A stretch of 64,000 bases of DNA from CAVTND01 sp963735955. Its GTDB lineage: Bacteria > Pseudomonadota > Gammaproteobacteria > Burkholderiales > Burkholderiaceae_F. Below the pieces are notes generated by a model that searched no databases, was not told the origin of the DNA, and saw only the letters and a list, made by a program, of their open reading frames with translations. Positions 35,936-46,900 of this stretch are shown here, one piece after another; positions within the stretch are counted from its first letter, which is position 1; every line of letters begins with the position of its first letter. Position numbers and translations under genes: made by a program. The stretch is from assembly GCA_963735955.1 (NCBI GenBank), contig CAVTND010000017.1, positions 30,649 to 94,648 of the forward strand. The letters are read 5' to 3'.

Positions 35936-35964
35936 TTTCAAAGCCCTCGGCAGCCCGATATTAT
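35936..35964 (+). promoter_or_regulatory. Candidate sigma-70 promoter for map-glnD
   Basis: TTTCAA (35936-35941) and TATTAT (35959-35964) are separated by 17 bases, about 40 bases before the map start. The spacing is ideal and the -10 is good; the -35 is weak. No transcript data were available. Confidence 0.4.
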
Positions 35965-36003
35965 AGCCACCCTAGCCCGACGGGCTCAAGCGCAGCCGTC
36001 CCC

Positions 36004-36840
36004 ATGTCAATAGCCCTGAAGACTCCGGCCGAAATCGCCGGAATGCGGATTGCCGGCCGACTCGCCGCGGAAGTGCTCGACTACATCGGCCCGCACGTCC
36101 GTTCCGGTGTCACTACGGGAGAACTCGACCGTTTGTGCCACGAGTACATGGTCCAGGTCCAGGGCACGGTGCCGGCCCCGCTGAACTATGCCCCGCCCGG
36201 TTATCGCCCGTTCCCCAAGGCAATTTGCACTTCCGTCAATCATCAGGTCTGTCACGGCATTCCTGGCGACCGGGTACTGAGGATCGGGGACATCGTGAAT
36301 ATTGATGTAACCGTGATCAAGGATGGATTCCACGGTGACAACAGCCGCATGTACATGGTCGGCGAAACCTCGATCGCGGCGCGTCGCCTGTGCGAGGTCA
36401 CGTACGAGTGCATGTGGCTCGGAATCGCGCAGGTTCGTCCGGGCGCCACCATCGGCGATATCGGGCATGCCATTCAGTCTCACGCCGAGAAGCACGGCTA
36501 TTCGGTGGTACGCGAGTTCTGTGGCCATGGGATTGGTCGCAAGTTTCACGAGGAACCGCAGATCCTTCACTACGGCAAGCCCGGAACTCTGGAGCGATTG
36601 AGCACTGGAATGACTTTCACAATCGAACCAATGATCAATGCCGGCCGGCGGGACATCAAAGAGCTCGCCGACGGCTGGACCATTGTCACGAAGGATCACA
36701 GCCTGTCTGCACAGTGGGAGCACACGGTACTGGTGACGGACACGAGCTACGAAGTCATGACACTTTCCAGCGGCACCCCGGCCCCGGCTTTCGCTCCGGG
36801 GCGATTGGCCGCAGCGGAAACCGCGACCGCGCTGGAGTGA
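36004..36840 (+). CDS. map: Methionine aminopeptidase type I
   Basis: Map removes initiator methionine. From ATG 36004 (MSIALKTPAEIAGMRIAG) it has 278 residues. The five metal ligands of the pita-bread fold are visible: D in DIVNIDVTVIKDGFHGD (two Asp), H in GHGIGRKFHEEP, E in FTIEPMIN and E in SAQWEHTVLVT. The longer upstream open frame is non-homologous. It is followed after 13 bases by glnD and diverges from rpsB. Confidence 0.95.
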   Translation: MSIALKTPAEIAGMRIAGRLAAEVLDYIGPHVRSGVTTGELDRLCHEYMVQVQGTVPAPLNYAPPGYRPFPKAICTSVNHQVCHGIPGDRVLRIGDIVNIDVTVIKDGFHGDNSRMYMVGETSIAARRLCEVTYECMWLGIAQVRPGATIGDIGHAIQSHAEKHGYSVVREFCGHGIGRKFHEEPQILHYGKPGTLERLSTGMTFTIEPMINAGRRDIKELADGWTIVTKDHSLSAQWEHTVLVTDTSYEVMTLSSGTPAPAFAPGRLAAAETATALE

Positions 36841-36853
36841 GCAGGCATCCGGC

Positions 36854-39409
36854 ATGAACGAATCGGGCGTCCAGCTGCGGGAACGCCTGCGGCTGGAGCG
36901 CGAGACTGTGTTCGCGCGGTTTCAGCGCGGCGGCAGCGTTGATGTTCTGTTGCGCGGACTGTCCCGCACCACGGACCGCCTGTTGCGCGAGCTGGCCCTC
37001 AGTACGGGGCTGGCGCGTCGCGCCGCGCTGGTCGCGGTCGGCGGCTACGGACGTCGGGAGCTGTTTCCGCATTCGGATGTCGATGTGTTGATCCTGCTGC
37101 GGACCGAAGCGACCGAGCAGGACCGCGCGACGATCGAACCTCTGGTCAGTTTTCTGTGGGATCTGGGACTCACCCTCGGCCACAGCGTCCGCACCATTGA
37201 TGAATGCCGGCTCGAGGCCGAACGTGATGTCACGGTGCTGACCTCGATGCTCGAGTCGCGCCAGATTGCCGGGCCGCGTTCGCTATACGAGGATTTCGCG
37301 CGCGCGGTGGTCGGGACAGTCGATCGCCAGGCCTATTTCCGCGCCAAGGTTCTGGAGCAGCAGCAGCGCCATGTGAAGTACCACGAGTCACCGTTCAGCC
37401 TGGAGCCCAACGTCAAGGAAAGCCCCGGCGGGCTGCGTGACTTGCACGTAGTGCTGTGGGTGGCGAGGGCAAGCGGCTACGGCGCGCAGTGGGGGGAACT
37501 TGCTCGACGGGGACTTATCACGCGGGAAGAGGCCGGGATCATCCGCGCCAATGAACGCCGGCTGCGGGAAATTCGTGCCCGCCTGCATCTGGTGACCGGT
37601 CGGCGCGAAGACCGCCTGGTCTTCGACGTGCAGAACGCCGTGGCCCAGGCCTCAGGCATGGCGCCCACTGCGACCAGACGCGCCAGCGAAGTGCTGATGC
37701 AGCGCTACTACTGGGCCGCCAAGGCCGTCACACAGATGAATACCATCGTGCTGCAGAACATCGAGCAGCGGCTGTTCCACGGCGGCGACGATAGCTTCAC
37801 GACAATCGACGCGACCTTCGTCGCCCGCAATGAGTTGCTCGACCTGGCGGACGACGACGCGCTGAACCGTGATCCAGGTGCAATCCTGCGCGCCTTCCTT
37901 GTCATGGCGCGGCATCAGGAGCTCAAGGGAATGTCGGCTCGGCTGATGCGGGCGCTCTGGCATGCACGCGTTCGGATCGACGCCCGCTACCGCTCGGCTG
38001 CGTCCAGCCGCGCCACCTTTCTCGCGCTGTTGCAGGAACCCAAGGGCGTGCTGCACGAATTGCGGCGCATGAATCAGCTCTCGGTCCTCGGTCGATATCT
38101 GCCTGTGTTCCGACGCATCATCGGCCAGATGCAGCATGACCTGTTTCACGTCTACACCGTCGACCAGCACATCCTTCAGGTGCTGCGCAACTTGCGGCGC
38201 TTCATGCTCGCGGAGCATGCACACGAGTACCCCCTGTGCAGCCAGCTTGCGGTCGACTTCGACCGGCCCTGGCTGCTCTACGTGGCGGCACTGTTTCACG
38301 ACATTGCGAAGGGTCGTGGCGGTGATCACAGCGAACTCGGGGCGCGCGACGCCCGCCGCTTCAGCCGCGATCACGGCCTTTCGAAGGACGACACCGAACT
38401 CGTCGTTTTCCTGGTCAAGCATCACCTCAGCCTGTCGATGGTGGCGCAGAAGCAGGATCTGGCCGATGCAGAGGTACTGCGCCGCTTTGCCGAGATTGTC
38501 CGCACTGAGCGTCGACTGGTCGCGCTCTACCTGTTGACCGTGGCCGACATTCGCGGCACCAGCCCGAAGGTCTGGAACGCCTGGAAAGCGAAGCTGATCG
38601 AGGATCTGTTCCGCGCCACGCGCCAGTTGCTCGGGGGCGGGCCGGTGTCGCCTTCCGCCGTGCTGGAGGGCCGCAAGCAGGAAGCCCTGCGCATACTGCG
38701 CCTCTACGGTCTGACGGATTCAGCGCGCGAAGCCCTCTGGAGTGAACTCGACGTGGTCTATTTCATGCGCCACAGCCCGGAGGACATAGCCTGGCACACG
38801 CGCACCCTCTATGCGCGGGTGGCGCCCGAGGCTCCTATCGTGCGCGCGCGTCTGGCACGGATCGGCGAAGGCGCCGAGGTCCTGATCTATGTAAAGGACC
38901 AGAAGGATCTTTTCGCCCGCGTCTGCGGTTACTTTGACAGCCGCAATCTCAGCATTCTCGACGCCCGCATCCACACCACGCGCCACGGCTATGCACTCGA
39001 CACCTTCCTGGTCACGGACCACGGGCGCGAGCCGCACTATCGCGAACTGCTCGCGCAGGTCGAGCACGAACTGACAGAGTGGATCGCCGTCCAGCGTGAA
39101 CTGCCGCCCCCGACCAAAGGACGAATGTCGCGTCAGTCGCGGCATTTCCCGGTGCTGCCGACGGTCCAGTTGCAACCGGACGAGCGCGGCCCGCACCATC
39201 TGCTGGCGGTCACGGCGACTGACCGTCTGGGACTTCTGTACTCGATCGCGCGCACGCTCGCCGGACATGGGCTGAACGTTCACAGCGCCAAGGTCTTGAC
39301 CCTGGGCGAACGCGCCGAGGACGTGTTCCTGATCTCCGGTGCCGAGCTGGAATCGGCGAAGGGTCAGCTGCAGATTGAAGGCGATCTGCTTGAAGCGGTC
39401 TCGCCCTGA
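36854..39409 (+). CDS. glnD: Bifunctional PII uridylyltransferase/uridylyl-removing enzyme
   Basis: GlnD uridylylates PII proteins under low glutamine and removes UMP under high glutamine. 851 residues. Nucleotidyltransferase motif near residues 60-80: GGYGRRELFPHSDVDVLI (G-x-x-R and D-x-D). HD phosphohydrolase domain near 480: LFHDIAKGRGGDHSELGA. Two ACT domains for glutamine sensing at about 675 (EVLIYVKDQKDLFARVCGYF) and 775 (LLAVTATDRLGLLYSIARTL). Downstream of map on the same strand. Intact. Confidence 0.95.
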   Translation: MNESGVQLRERLRLERETVFARFQRGGSVDVLLRGLSRTTDRLLRELALSTGLARRAALVAVGGYGRRELFPHSDVDVLILLRTEATEQDRATIEPLVSFLWDLGLTLGHSVRTIDECRLEAERDVTVLTSMLESRQIAGPRSLYEDFARAVVGTVDRQAYFRAKVLEQQQRHVKYHESPFSLEPNVKESPGGLRDLHVVLWVARASGYGAQWGELARRGLITREEAGIIRANERRLREIRARLHLVTGRREDRLVFDVQNAVAQASGMAPTATRRASEVLMQRYYWAAKAVTQMNTIVLQNIEQRLFHGGDDSFTTIDATFVARNELLDLADDDALNRDPGAILRAFLVMARHQELKGMSARLMRALWHARVRIDARYRSAASSRATFLALLQEPKGVLHELRRMNQLSVLGRYLPVFRRIIGQMQHDLFHVYTVDQHILQVLRNLRRFMLAEHAHEYPLCSQLAVDFDRPWLLYVAALFHDIAKGRGGDHSELGARDARRFSRDHGLSKDDTELVVFLVKHHLSLSMVAQKQDLADAEVLRRFAEIVRTERRLVALYLLTVADIRGTSPKVWNAWKAKLIEDLFRATRQLLGGGPVSPSAVLEGRKQEALRILRLYGLTDSAREALWSELDVVYFMRHSPEDIAWHTRTLYARVAPEAPIVRARLARIGEGAEVLIYVKDQKDLFARVCGYFDSRNLSILDARIHTTRHGYALDTFLVTDHGREPHYRELLAQVEHELTEWIAVQRELPPPTKGRMSRQSRHFPVLPTVQLQPDERGPHHLLAVTATDRLGLLYSIARTLAGHGLNVHSAKVLTLGERAEDVFLISGAELESAKGQLQIEGDLLEAVSP

Positions 39410-39432
39410 ACCAGCCTTGCCTGCAGATCGGA

Positions 39433-39975
39433 TCAATCGTCCGTGACCTCGAGCTCGGGAAACAGGACGTCGGTGAATCCGAACTGCGAGAAGTCGCGCA
39501 CCCGCATCGGATACAACACGCCATCCAGGTGATCGCATTCGTGTTGCACGACGCGCGCATGAAACCCCTGCGCGGTCCGTTCGACCGGATGGCCGTCGAC
39601 GTCGAAGCCACGATAGGCGAGTTGCATGAACCGCGGAACTTTTCCGCGCATTCCGGGCACTGACAGGCACCCTTCCCAGTCGTCTTCGAGCACCATGGAA
39701 AGCGGCGTCAGGACCGGATTGACAAGCACGGTGTGCGGTACCGGTTCGGCATCCGGATAGCGTGGATTGCGGTGCGCCGGATCACGCGACCCGAAGATCA
39801 CCACGCGCAGTGAGACCCCGATCTGCGGCGCCGCAAGTCCAGCGCCGTTCGCGGCTTCCATCGTTTCGAGCATGTCGGCAACCAGGGATCGCAACTCGGG
39901 CGTTCCGAACTCGCGTACCGGTTCCGCAACACGCAACAGGCGCGGATCGCCCATGCGCAGGATCGGGTGAATCAC
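39433..39975 (-). CDS. def: Peptide deformylase
   Basis: Deformylase removes the N-formyl group from new proteins. 180 residues. The three motifs are G-x-G-x-A-A-P-Q as GAGLAAPQIGV (here NGAGLAAPQIG), EGCLSVPG with the metal Cys, and HECDHLDG with HExxDH-type metal and catalytic residues. No fmt gene is adjacent. The start overlaps the stop of the nucleoside phosphorylase gene (39972-39975). Convergent with glnD. Confidence 0.93.
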   Translation of the reverse strand: MIHPILRMGDPRLLRVAEPVREFGTPELRSLVADMLETMEAANGAGLAAPQIGVSLRVVIFGSRDPAHRNPRYPDAEPVPHTVLVNPVLTPLSMVLEDDWEGCLSVPGMRGKVPRFMQLAYRGFDVDGHPVERTAQGFHARVVQHECDHLDGVLYPMRVRDFSQFGFTDVLFPELEVTDD

Positions 39976-40730
39976 GTCGCAGCGCCAAAAAAGGCTTCGA
40001 GGATCGCGACCGCCCGGCCGACTGTCGCGGTCATCACGGCTTCCAGATCTTCCAGGCGGATTTCATGTCGGCTGTCACCGCGGCCTGCGGCGTGATTGAC
40101 GACCACGCCAATCGCCGCGTACGCGAGACCCGCCTCGCGGGCCAGCACGGTCTCCGGCATGCCGGTCATGCCGACCATGTCTGCGCCATCACGCGCCAGC
40201 CGCTCGACTTCGGCCGCGGTTTCCAGCCGTGGTCCCTGGGTGCAGGCGTAGACGCCGCCATCGATCAGGTGCTCACCGCAGGACGATGCCGCCGCCAGAA
40301 GGCGTTGGCGCAGCTCCCGGGAGTACGGCTGCGTGAAATCCACATGCCTGATCGGCAATTCGCCGCCTTCGAAAAAAGTCGAATGGCGGCTGTGCGTGTA
40401 ATCGATGATCTGATCTGGAACCACCAGCGCGCCAGGCACGAGATCAGCGCGGATGCCGCCGACGGTTGCCACCGCGATCACGCCCTCGACTTCCAGCTCC
40501 TTCAGCGACCACAGGTTGGCGCGGTAGTTGATTTCGTGCGGCGCAAGCGTGTGCCCGTACCCATGCCGTGCCAGAAACACGACTTCGGCGCCGGCGATCC
40601 GTCCGAAGGTCAGCGCACCGGAAGGCTCCCCAAACGGCGTGCGCATGACTTTTCGCCGCGGCGCTTCAAGCGCAGAGAGCCTGGCCAGACCGCTGCCTCC
40701 GATGATCGCGTACACCTTCGTCCCCTTCAC
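39972..40730 (-). CDS. 5'-methylthioadenosine/methylthioinosine phosphorylase-type purine nucleoside phosphorylase
   Basis: 252 residues of the PNP/MTAP family. Phosphate loop IIGGSGLARL, ARHGYGHTLAPHEINYRANL, and the specificity region CTQGPRLETAAEVERLARDGADMVGMT. The short length and sequence resemble the Pseudomonas-type S-methyl-5'-thioinosine phosphorylase, which salvages the polyamine by-product after deamination. Whether adenosine or inosine is preferred cannot be decided from the sequence alone. It overlaps both ligA upstream (40727-40730) and def downstream. Confidence 0.85.
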   Translation of the reverse strand: MKGTKVYAIIGGSGLARLSALEAPRRKVMRTPFGEPSGALTFGRIAGAEVVFLARHGYGHTLAPHEINYRANLWSLKELEVEGVIAVATVGGIRADLVPGALVVPDQIIDYTHSRHSTFFEGGELPIRHVDFTQPYSRELRQRLLAAASSCGEHLIDGGVYACTQGPRLETAAEVERLARDGADMVGMTGMPETVLAREAGLAYAAIGVVVNHAAGRGDSRHEIRLEDLEAVMTATVGRAVAILEAFFGAAT

Positions 40731-42766
40731 TGCCCGAGCAATCGGCGCAGATCCGCCTCATCGATCACGGCCACACCGAGGGTGCGGGCCCTGTCGAGTT
40801 TCGAACCTGCATCCTCGCCTGCCACCACGAAATCAGTCTTCCTAGACACCGAGCCCACAACCTTGCCACCTGCGGCTTCGATCTGAGCTCGCGCTTCGTC
40901 GCGGCTCCAGTGTGGAAGAGTACCGGTGAGGACCAGAGTCTTCCCCATCAACGGACCGGCTGCACGCCGCGGACGAGCCTCAGGCCAGTGAACGCCGGCG
41001 GCTCGCAGTTCTTCGATTGCCGCCCGATTCATCGGCGCAGCGAAAAACCTGGCAACCGACGCCGCAACGACGGGTCCGATGTCGGGCACCTCGAGCAAGT
41101 CCGCTTCGCCAGCCGCGATCAGGGCATCCAGCGTGCCGAAATGCAAGGCCAGGTCCCGCGCCGTTGACTCACCGACATGGCGTATCCCCAGCGCGTAGAT
41201 AAAGCGCTCCAGCGTGGTGCTCCGCGCCCGCTCGAGTGCAGCCAGGACGTTCGCGGCTGACTTCTCGGCCATGCGCTCCAGTCCCGCCAGGGTTGCAAGA
41301 CCGAGCTTGAAAAGGTCGGCCGGTGTCCGCACCAGTCCGGCGTCGACCAACTGCTCAACCAGCTTGTCACCGAGACCTTCGATGTCAAGCGCACGCCGGC
41401 CGGCAAAGTGCAGGAGGGCCTGCTTACGCTGCGCCGGACAGACCAGACCGCCCGTGCAGCGCAGGTCCTTTTCGCCGGGATCGCGCGCCGCCGCCGAGCC
41501 GCAGATCGGGCAGCTGCCGGGCATCGTGAACTCACGCGCAGCGGCGGTCCGACGCTCGGGCAGCACAGCAACGATCTGCGGTATCACGTCGCCGGCGCGC
41601 CGGACCGTCACCGTATCTCCGATCATCAAGCCCAGGCTGCGAATGAAATCTTCATTGTGCAGCGTTGCGTTGCTGACCGTCACGCCGCCGACGAATACCG
41701 GCGCAAGTCGCGCCACTGGTGTGATCTTGCCGGTGCGCCCAACCTGCACATTGATGTCGAGCACCTGGGTCAGCTCTTCCTGTGCCGGATATTTGTGGGC
41801 GACGGCCCAGCGCGGCTCGCGTGAAACGAAACCGAGCACGCGTTGCTGATCCAGTCGATTGACCTTGTAGACCACGCCATCGATGTCGAACGGCAAGTGC
41901 TCGCGCTGGCCGGCAACGTGGGCGTGGAAGGCCAGCAGATCATCGGCGCCGTGCGCCACGGTCCGCTCAGCCGCCACGGGAACACCGAGACCGGCCAGTG
42001 CATCGAGCAGGCCGGAATGCGTCGCCGGCAAAGTCCAGCCGCCGGATTCGCCAATGCCGTACGCGTAAAAGGAAAGGCGTCGATTTGCTGTCAAGCGGGC
42101 ATCGAGCTGACGCAGGAAGCCCGCCGCCGCATTGCGCGGGTTCACAAATACTTTCTCACCGGCCGCACGCTGGCGTTCGTTGAGGCGTTCGAATTCGTCC
42201 CGCCGCATGAACACCTCTCCGCGGACTTCGAGCAGCGCTGGTGCGCCTGCTTTCAGTCGTAGCGGCAGCGTGCGGATCGTGCGCACATTCGGGGTTACGT
42301 CCTCGCCCTCCTCGCCGTCACCGCGGGTCGCGGCCCGCACCAGCACACCGCCTTCGTAGCGCAGACTGACTGCGAGGCCGTCGAACTTGAGCTCGCAGGC
42401 ATATTCGACCGGCCCATCATCCGGCGCCAGACCAAGCTCGCGCCGGATGCGGGCGTCAAACGCGCGTGCGCCGTCCGGGCCGGCATCGGTCTCGGTGCGG
42501 ATCGACAGCATCGGCACCGTGTGCCGAACCTTCGGCAGGTCAGTCCGCGGAGCGCCGCCCACGCGCAAGGTCGGAGAGTCGGCGGCTTGCAGTTCGGGGT
42601 GAGCGGTCTCGAGCGCCTGAAGTTCGGCGAACATGCGGTCGAACTCGGCATCGGGGAGGCTCGGCGCCGCCAACACGTAATACTCCTGATTGGCTCGCTC
42701 GATTGCGGCGCGCAGCGCTTGCACGCGTTTGGCCGGATCGTTGACAGCGGCCGATCGCTGCGCCAT
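40727..42766 (-). CDS. ligA: NAD-dependent DNA ligase LigA
   Basis: LigA seals nicks in DNA using NAD+. 679 residues, in order: Ia domain (YYVLAAPSLPDAEFDRM), adenylation domain with AMP lysine in ACELKFDGLAVSLRYE, OB-fold (VGRTGKITPVARLAPV), four-cysteine zinc finger (CPICGSA ... CTGGLVCPAQ), helix-hairpin-helix repeats, and a C-terminal BRCT domain (LMGKTLVLTGTLPHWSRDEA). Between zipA and the phosphorylase gene. Intact. Confidence 0.97.
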   Translation of the reverse strand: MAQRSAAVNDPAKRVQALRAAIERANQEYYVLAAPSLPDAEFDRMFAELQALETAHPELQAADSPTLRVGGAPRTDLPKVRHTVPMLSIRTETDAGPDGARAFDARIRRELGLAPDDGPVEYACELKFDGLAVSLRYEGGVLVRAATRGDGEEGEDVTPNVRTIRTLPLRLKAGAPALLEVRGEVFMRRDEFERLNERQRAAGEKVFVNPRNAAAGFLRQLDARLTANRRLSFYAYGIGESGGWTLPATHSGLLDALAGLGVPVAAERTVAHGADDLLAFHAHVAGQREHLPFDIDGVVYKVNRLDQQRVLGFVSREPRWAVAHKYPAQEELTQVLDINVQVGRTGKITPVARLAPVFVGGVTVSNATLHNEDFIRSLGLMIGDTVTVRRAGDVIPQIVAVLPERRTAAAREFTMPGSCPICGSAAARDPGEKDLRCTGGLVCPAQRKQALLHFAGRRALDIEGLGDKLVEQLVDAGLVRTPADLFKLGLATLAGLERMAEKSAANVLAALERARSTTLERFIYALGIRHVGESTARDLALHFGTLDALIAAGEADLLEVPDIGPVVAASVARFFAAPMNRAAIEELRAAGVHWPEARPRRAAGPLMGKTLVLTGTLPHWSRDEARAQIEAAGGKVVGSVSRKTDFVVAGEDAGSKLDRARTLGVAVIDEADLRRLLGQ

Positions 42767-42778
42767 CTCGGGCCGCCT

Positions 42779-43891
42779 TCAGCGTGCGTACAGGCGCTGC
42801 GCGCGCAGCGAACCGGGCTCGATTCCTGCCGCACGCATGTCAGCATGCAACTGTGCCAGTTGTGCCTCGATAACAAGCTCGGCATCGGTCTGCACCGGCC
42901 GGCCATTGTCGTCGACGACGCGCGCGTTCAGCTGGGCCGACAAGTTTGCCGCCGTTGAAAAGAGCAGGTTCAGCGGCGCCGGCTCGGCGCTTGCCAGCGG
43001 GGCATCCAGCACCAGATTTATTTCATCCGTCGGCGATTCACTGGCAAGCATCGCGAGCGCCCGCCCGCTGGCAGCACGCGACTCCCAGCGCAGTGCCCCC
43101 GCGGGAGTGAGACCTTCCTGCACCGCAGCCGACTCGAGAGTGGCCGCAGGCCACGGAGCAGTCGAACTCTCAAGGGTCAAGGTGACCTGAACGTCGAATC
43201 GCGCACACAGGCGGTCGAGTTCCGCGGCCTGGGCCAGCAATCGCGGCATGTCCGGGCCGTCAAAATCAGCGTCCGCACTGACGGCAATCTGCTGAGCGGC
43301 CGCGACAAAGCGGGCAGCGTCGATTTCGCCGAGGTGACCTCGACGATTTGCGAGCTGAACCGCGATCAGGATCTCGGAGTAGAAACCGAAACGGTCCGGT
43401 CCGGTCCAGTGCTGGGCCCTGGCGTCCCAGACCGCCAGATGCGTCGGCAGCTCAAGTGCCATGCGTTCCAGCTGGGAGCGGGCTTCCAGCGCGGTTACCC
43501 CGTCAATCGGATGCGCGCACCGCAGTTCGAGCACGAAGTCGAGCATCGGGTCCTCGACCCAGCCGTCGGCCAATCCGTAAGCCGAGGGCTCGATGCGATT
43601 GGCCGACTCGGAAATCCTGCCAGTGTCCTCGACGGCCGCCGCGTGGACGGCGCTTTCACCTTCCGCACCAAGGCGTGGTTCGATGCGGCGCGCGGTCGTA
43701 CCGGTGACAGGCGGCCCGGTCGAAGTCGCCCCGATCTCATTTGCAGCGGACGCCAGCGGGTCGCCGACGCCGCGTCGCATCGAGGCATCAAGCCGCAGCG
43801 CCGCCTTGCGCTCCTGCCACTTGCCGTTGAGGTAAACGCCAAGCAGCAGAACCGCAGCGATCAGCAGCAATACCCAGTGGAGTTCACTCAT
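42779..43891 (-). CDS. zipA: ZipA-like cell division protein
   Basis: ZipA tethers FtsZ to the inner membrane. The 370-residue protein starts with one membrane anchor (LHWVLLLIAAVLLLGVYL), a charged/flexible linker to about residue 115, then a C-terminal FtsZ-binding-like domain (residues ~220-365) ending in ARVVDDNGRPVQTDAELV and MRAAGIEPGS. Identity is supported by position: smc-zipA-ligA is a conserved proteobacterial order. The linker is shorter than in E. coli. Confidence 0.82.
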   Translation of the reverse strand: MSELHWVLLLIAAVLLLGVYLNGKWQERKAALRLDASMRRGVGDPLASAANEIGATSTGPPVTGTTARRIEPRLGAEGESAVHAAAVEDTGRISESANRIEPSAYGLADGWVEDPMLDFVLELRCAHPIDGVTALEARSQLERMALELPTHLAVWDARAQHWTGPDRFGFYSEILIAVQLANRRGHLGEIDAARFVAAAQQIAVSADADFDGPDMPRLLAQAAELDRLCARFDVQVTLTLESSTAPWPAATLESAAVQEGLTPAGALRWESRAASGRALAMLASESPTDEINLVLDAPLASAEPAPLNLLFSTAANLSAQLNARVVDDNGRPVQTDAELVIEAQLAQLHADMRAAGIEPGSLRAQRLYAR

Positions 43892-43920
43892 CGGAAGCAG
43901 GCGCTACTGGTCTGAACCGG

Positions 43921-46900
43921 CTAGGCCGCTTCGGCCGTCAGTCGCACCGCACTGTCGATATCAACCGCAACGACCCGCGACACACCTTGCTCCTGCATGG
44001 TTACGCCGATCAGCTGCTGTGCCATCTCCATCGCGATCTTGTTATGCGTGATAAACAGAAACTGCGTGTTACCGGTCATCGATTCGACCAGCTTGCAGAA
44101 GCGCTCGGTATTTGCATCGTCAAGCGGTGCGTCGACCTCATCGAGCAGGCAGAACGGGGCCGGATTGAGTTTGAACAGGGCAAAAACCAGCGCAGTCGCG
44201 GTAAGGGCCTTCTCGCCACCCGACATCAGATGAATCGTGCTGTTGCGCTTGCCTGGCGGCTGCGCCAGCACCTGCACTCCCGCATCGAGAATTTCCTCGC
44301 CGGTCATGGTCAATCTGGCCTCGCCGCCGCCGAACAGGCGCGGAAACAGCGCGCCGAAATGCGAATTGACCTGATCGAAGGTCTGCTGCAGCAGTTCGCG
44401 ACTTTCCCGGTCTATCTTGCGGATGGCGTCCTGCAAAGTCGTGATCGCCGCATTCAGGTCGGCCGACTGCGCGTCGAGAAATGCCTTGCGTTCGCGCGCG
44501 ACGCCTAGCTCGTCGAGCGCGGCCAGATTGACCGCTCCCAGCGACTCGATCTCGGCGGCAAGCCGAACAATCTCGGCCTGCAGGGTGTTGGCACGTGTCT
44601 GCGGGGTCAGGCGCGCGGCGAGTGCTTGCTCGTCGGCCTTGACGCTGGCCAGTTGTTCGCTGAACTGCTCGACCGCCAGGCGCGCGGCCTGCTCCTTCAG
44701 CTGCAGTTCCGTAAGCTTGGCGCGTCGCGGCTCAAGGTCGCGCTCGAGCGTGATCCGCCGCTCGTCCGAAGCGCGCATCTGTGCCGCCACATCGTCCATC
44801 CGGCTGCGCGCCTGGCGCACCGCTTCCTCGGCGCTCGTCCGCTTCGCGAGCCAGGTGTCGAGGCCGGCGCGCGCGGCGCCATCGTCCAGCCGCGCGAGTT
44901 CTTCGGCGGCGCTGCCGATATCGCCCTGCAGACTCTCGGCATCCTCCGCCGCCAGTTGCGCAGCATGGCTTACGTCGCGCTCACGCTCGCGTCCCGACGA
45001 GAGCGCGAACTCGAGCTGCTGGCGATCCGTCTCGAGCGCGCGTTGCTGATCGCGCGCGGCGCGAAGCGTTCGATCCGCCTCCTCGTAGCCAAGGCGCGCT
45101 GCTTCGACCGCTTCCTGACGCGAGGCCAGCTCGCCATCAAGCAATTGGAAGCGCTCGTCGACAGCGGCACGCGAGTCTCGAAGTTCGCGCTCTGCCTCCC
45201 TGATCTCGACGAGTTCGGATTCGATCTGCCCGCTGCGATGACGGACCCGATCAATGAGTTCGGACAGGCGCACTATTTCAAGCTGCGTCGTATGCAGTTG
45301 CGCACGGAGATTTTCCAACGATTGCCGGGCCGCCTGCAGATCGCTTTCGGCCGTCCTTGCCTCAGCCTCGGCTCGCGCACTCGCCGCGCCGGTCTCTTCG
45401 ACAATCAGACGTTGCGCACGCTGTTGCTTGTCGAGGTTCTCGATCTCGAGTCGGCGCGCGAGCAGCCCGGCCTTGCTGTCATCGGCCGCATAAAACCGCA
45501 CGCCATGGCGCGACACCAGATGTCCGCTTCGGGTCACGAACTGTCCGCCTGCCGGCAACTGTTCACGCGCCGCGAGCGCCTCTGGCAATTCCCGGGCGAC
45601 GAAGACATTCGCCAGCCAGTCCGCCAGCACCGCAGCGAGCGCTGCGTCATGTCCGCGCACCAGATCGGAAAGTCGTTCAAATCCGGGCAGGTGGCCGCTT
45701 TCACGCGCCAAGGCACCGTTCGCCGAATAAAACGAGACGCGCGCCGGCGGCGCATTGCCGGCCAGGCCTGCGACCATGTCAAGGCGACCGACTTCGAGAC
45801 TCTGGACCCGCTCGCGCAGCGCCGACTCAAACGCGGTTTCCCAGCCGGGTTCAACGGTGAGTTTGCGGAACAGGCGCGGCAGCGCATCCAGCCCCTGTGC
45901 ACGCAGCCAGGGATCGAGGTTTTCGTCCGCCTCAACGTGCACCTGCACCTGACGCAGAGCGGCCAAACGCGCCTCAAGCCGGGTCAAGCTTTCAGCCTCG
46001 CGGCTGCGCGCCTCGATCGCCTGAAGCCGGCCGCCCGTGCAGCGGGCCAGCCGGCTTTCCGCCTCCGCCAGTGCGCTCACCTGATCACTGACTTCCTGTT
46101 CCAGACGCACTTGCTCCTGGTTCAACTGCGCCAGCCTGGCTTCGTCCGGTGCGCCGATCGTGCCGCGTTCCTCGCTCAGGCGCTCACGACGGTTGCTCAA
46201 GGCAGCGAGCTGGCGATCAAAGTTGCGCTGCTCTGCCGCCGCGGCCTCGATCGCCTGTTCCGACAGTGCCGACTCCGCCTGCGCGGCGGTTACTGCTTCT
46301 CGTGCCGCCTGATAGCCGAGCTCGAGCGCCGGCAGCGCCTCATCCTGCGCGGTACAGCGTGTGCGCGCTTCCGCCAGGTCGCGTGTCGAATCCTCGATCG
46401 CCTGCGCGATCTCGCGTCCGCGGGCCAGCAGCTCCTCACGTTCGGCCAGACGGCGTTCCCGACTGGCCTTCAGTGCCTCGATCTGCGCCGAAAGGCGATG
46501 GCGGCCATCCAGGATCATGCGGATCTCGGACTCCAGACGCGAGACTTCGGCATTCACCTGCAGCAGCTCACCTTGGGCGGCGTGTACGCCGTCACCGGCT
46601 GCATAGTGCGCGCTGCGCGCTTCCTCCAGCGCACGTTCGGCCGCGCGCAAGTCCGCCATGTGCGCCTCGAATGAAGTCGTGCGCACCTCGATATCGCGTG
46701 CAGCCTTGCTGCGTTCGGACTCTGCCTCGCGCTTGCGGCTCAGCCACAGCAACTGCTGTTCACCATCATGCGCTGCCTGCAGATCGCGATACTTCCTGGC
46801 CACTTCCGACTGCTGTTCGAGCTTTTCGATCTGGCCGCCAAGCTCGCGCAGGATATCGTCCACGCGGGTCAGGTTGTCACGCGTGCCGGCAAGACGATTC

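Noticed and set aside
44626..46674. 682-codon open frame on the plus strand antisense to smc
   Set aside because: It lies entirely opposite the SMC coiled-coil region, whose codon bias in GC-rich DNA keeps the antisense frame open. No recognisable domain, and smc is certain.
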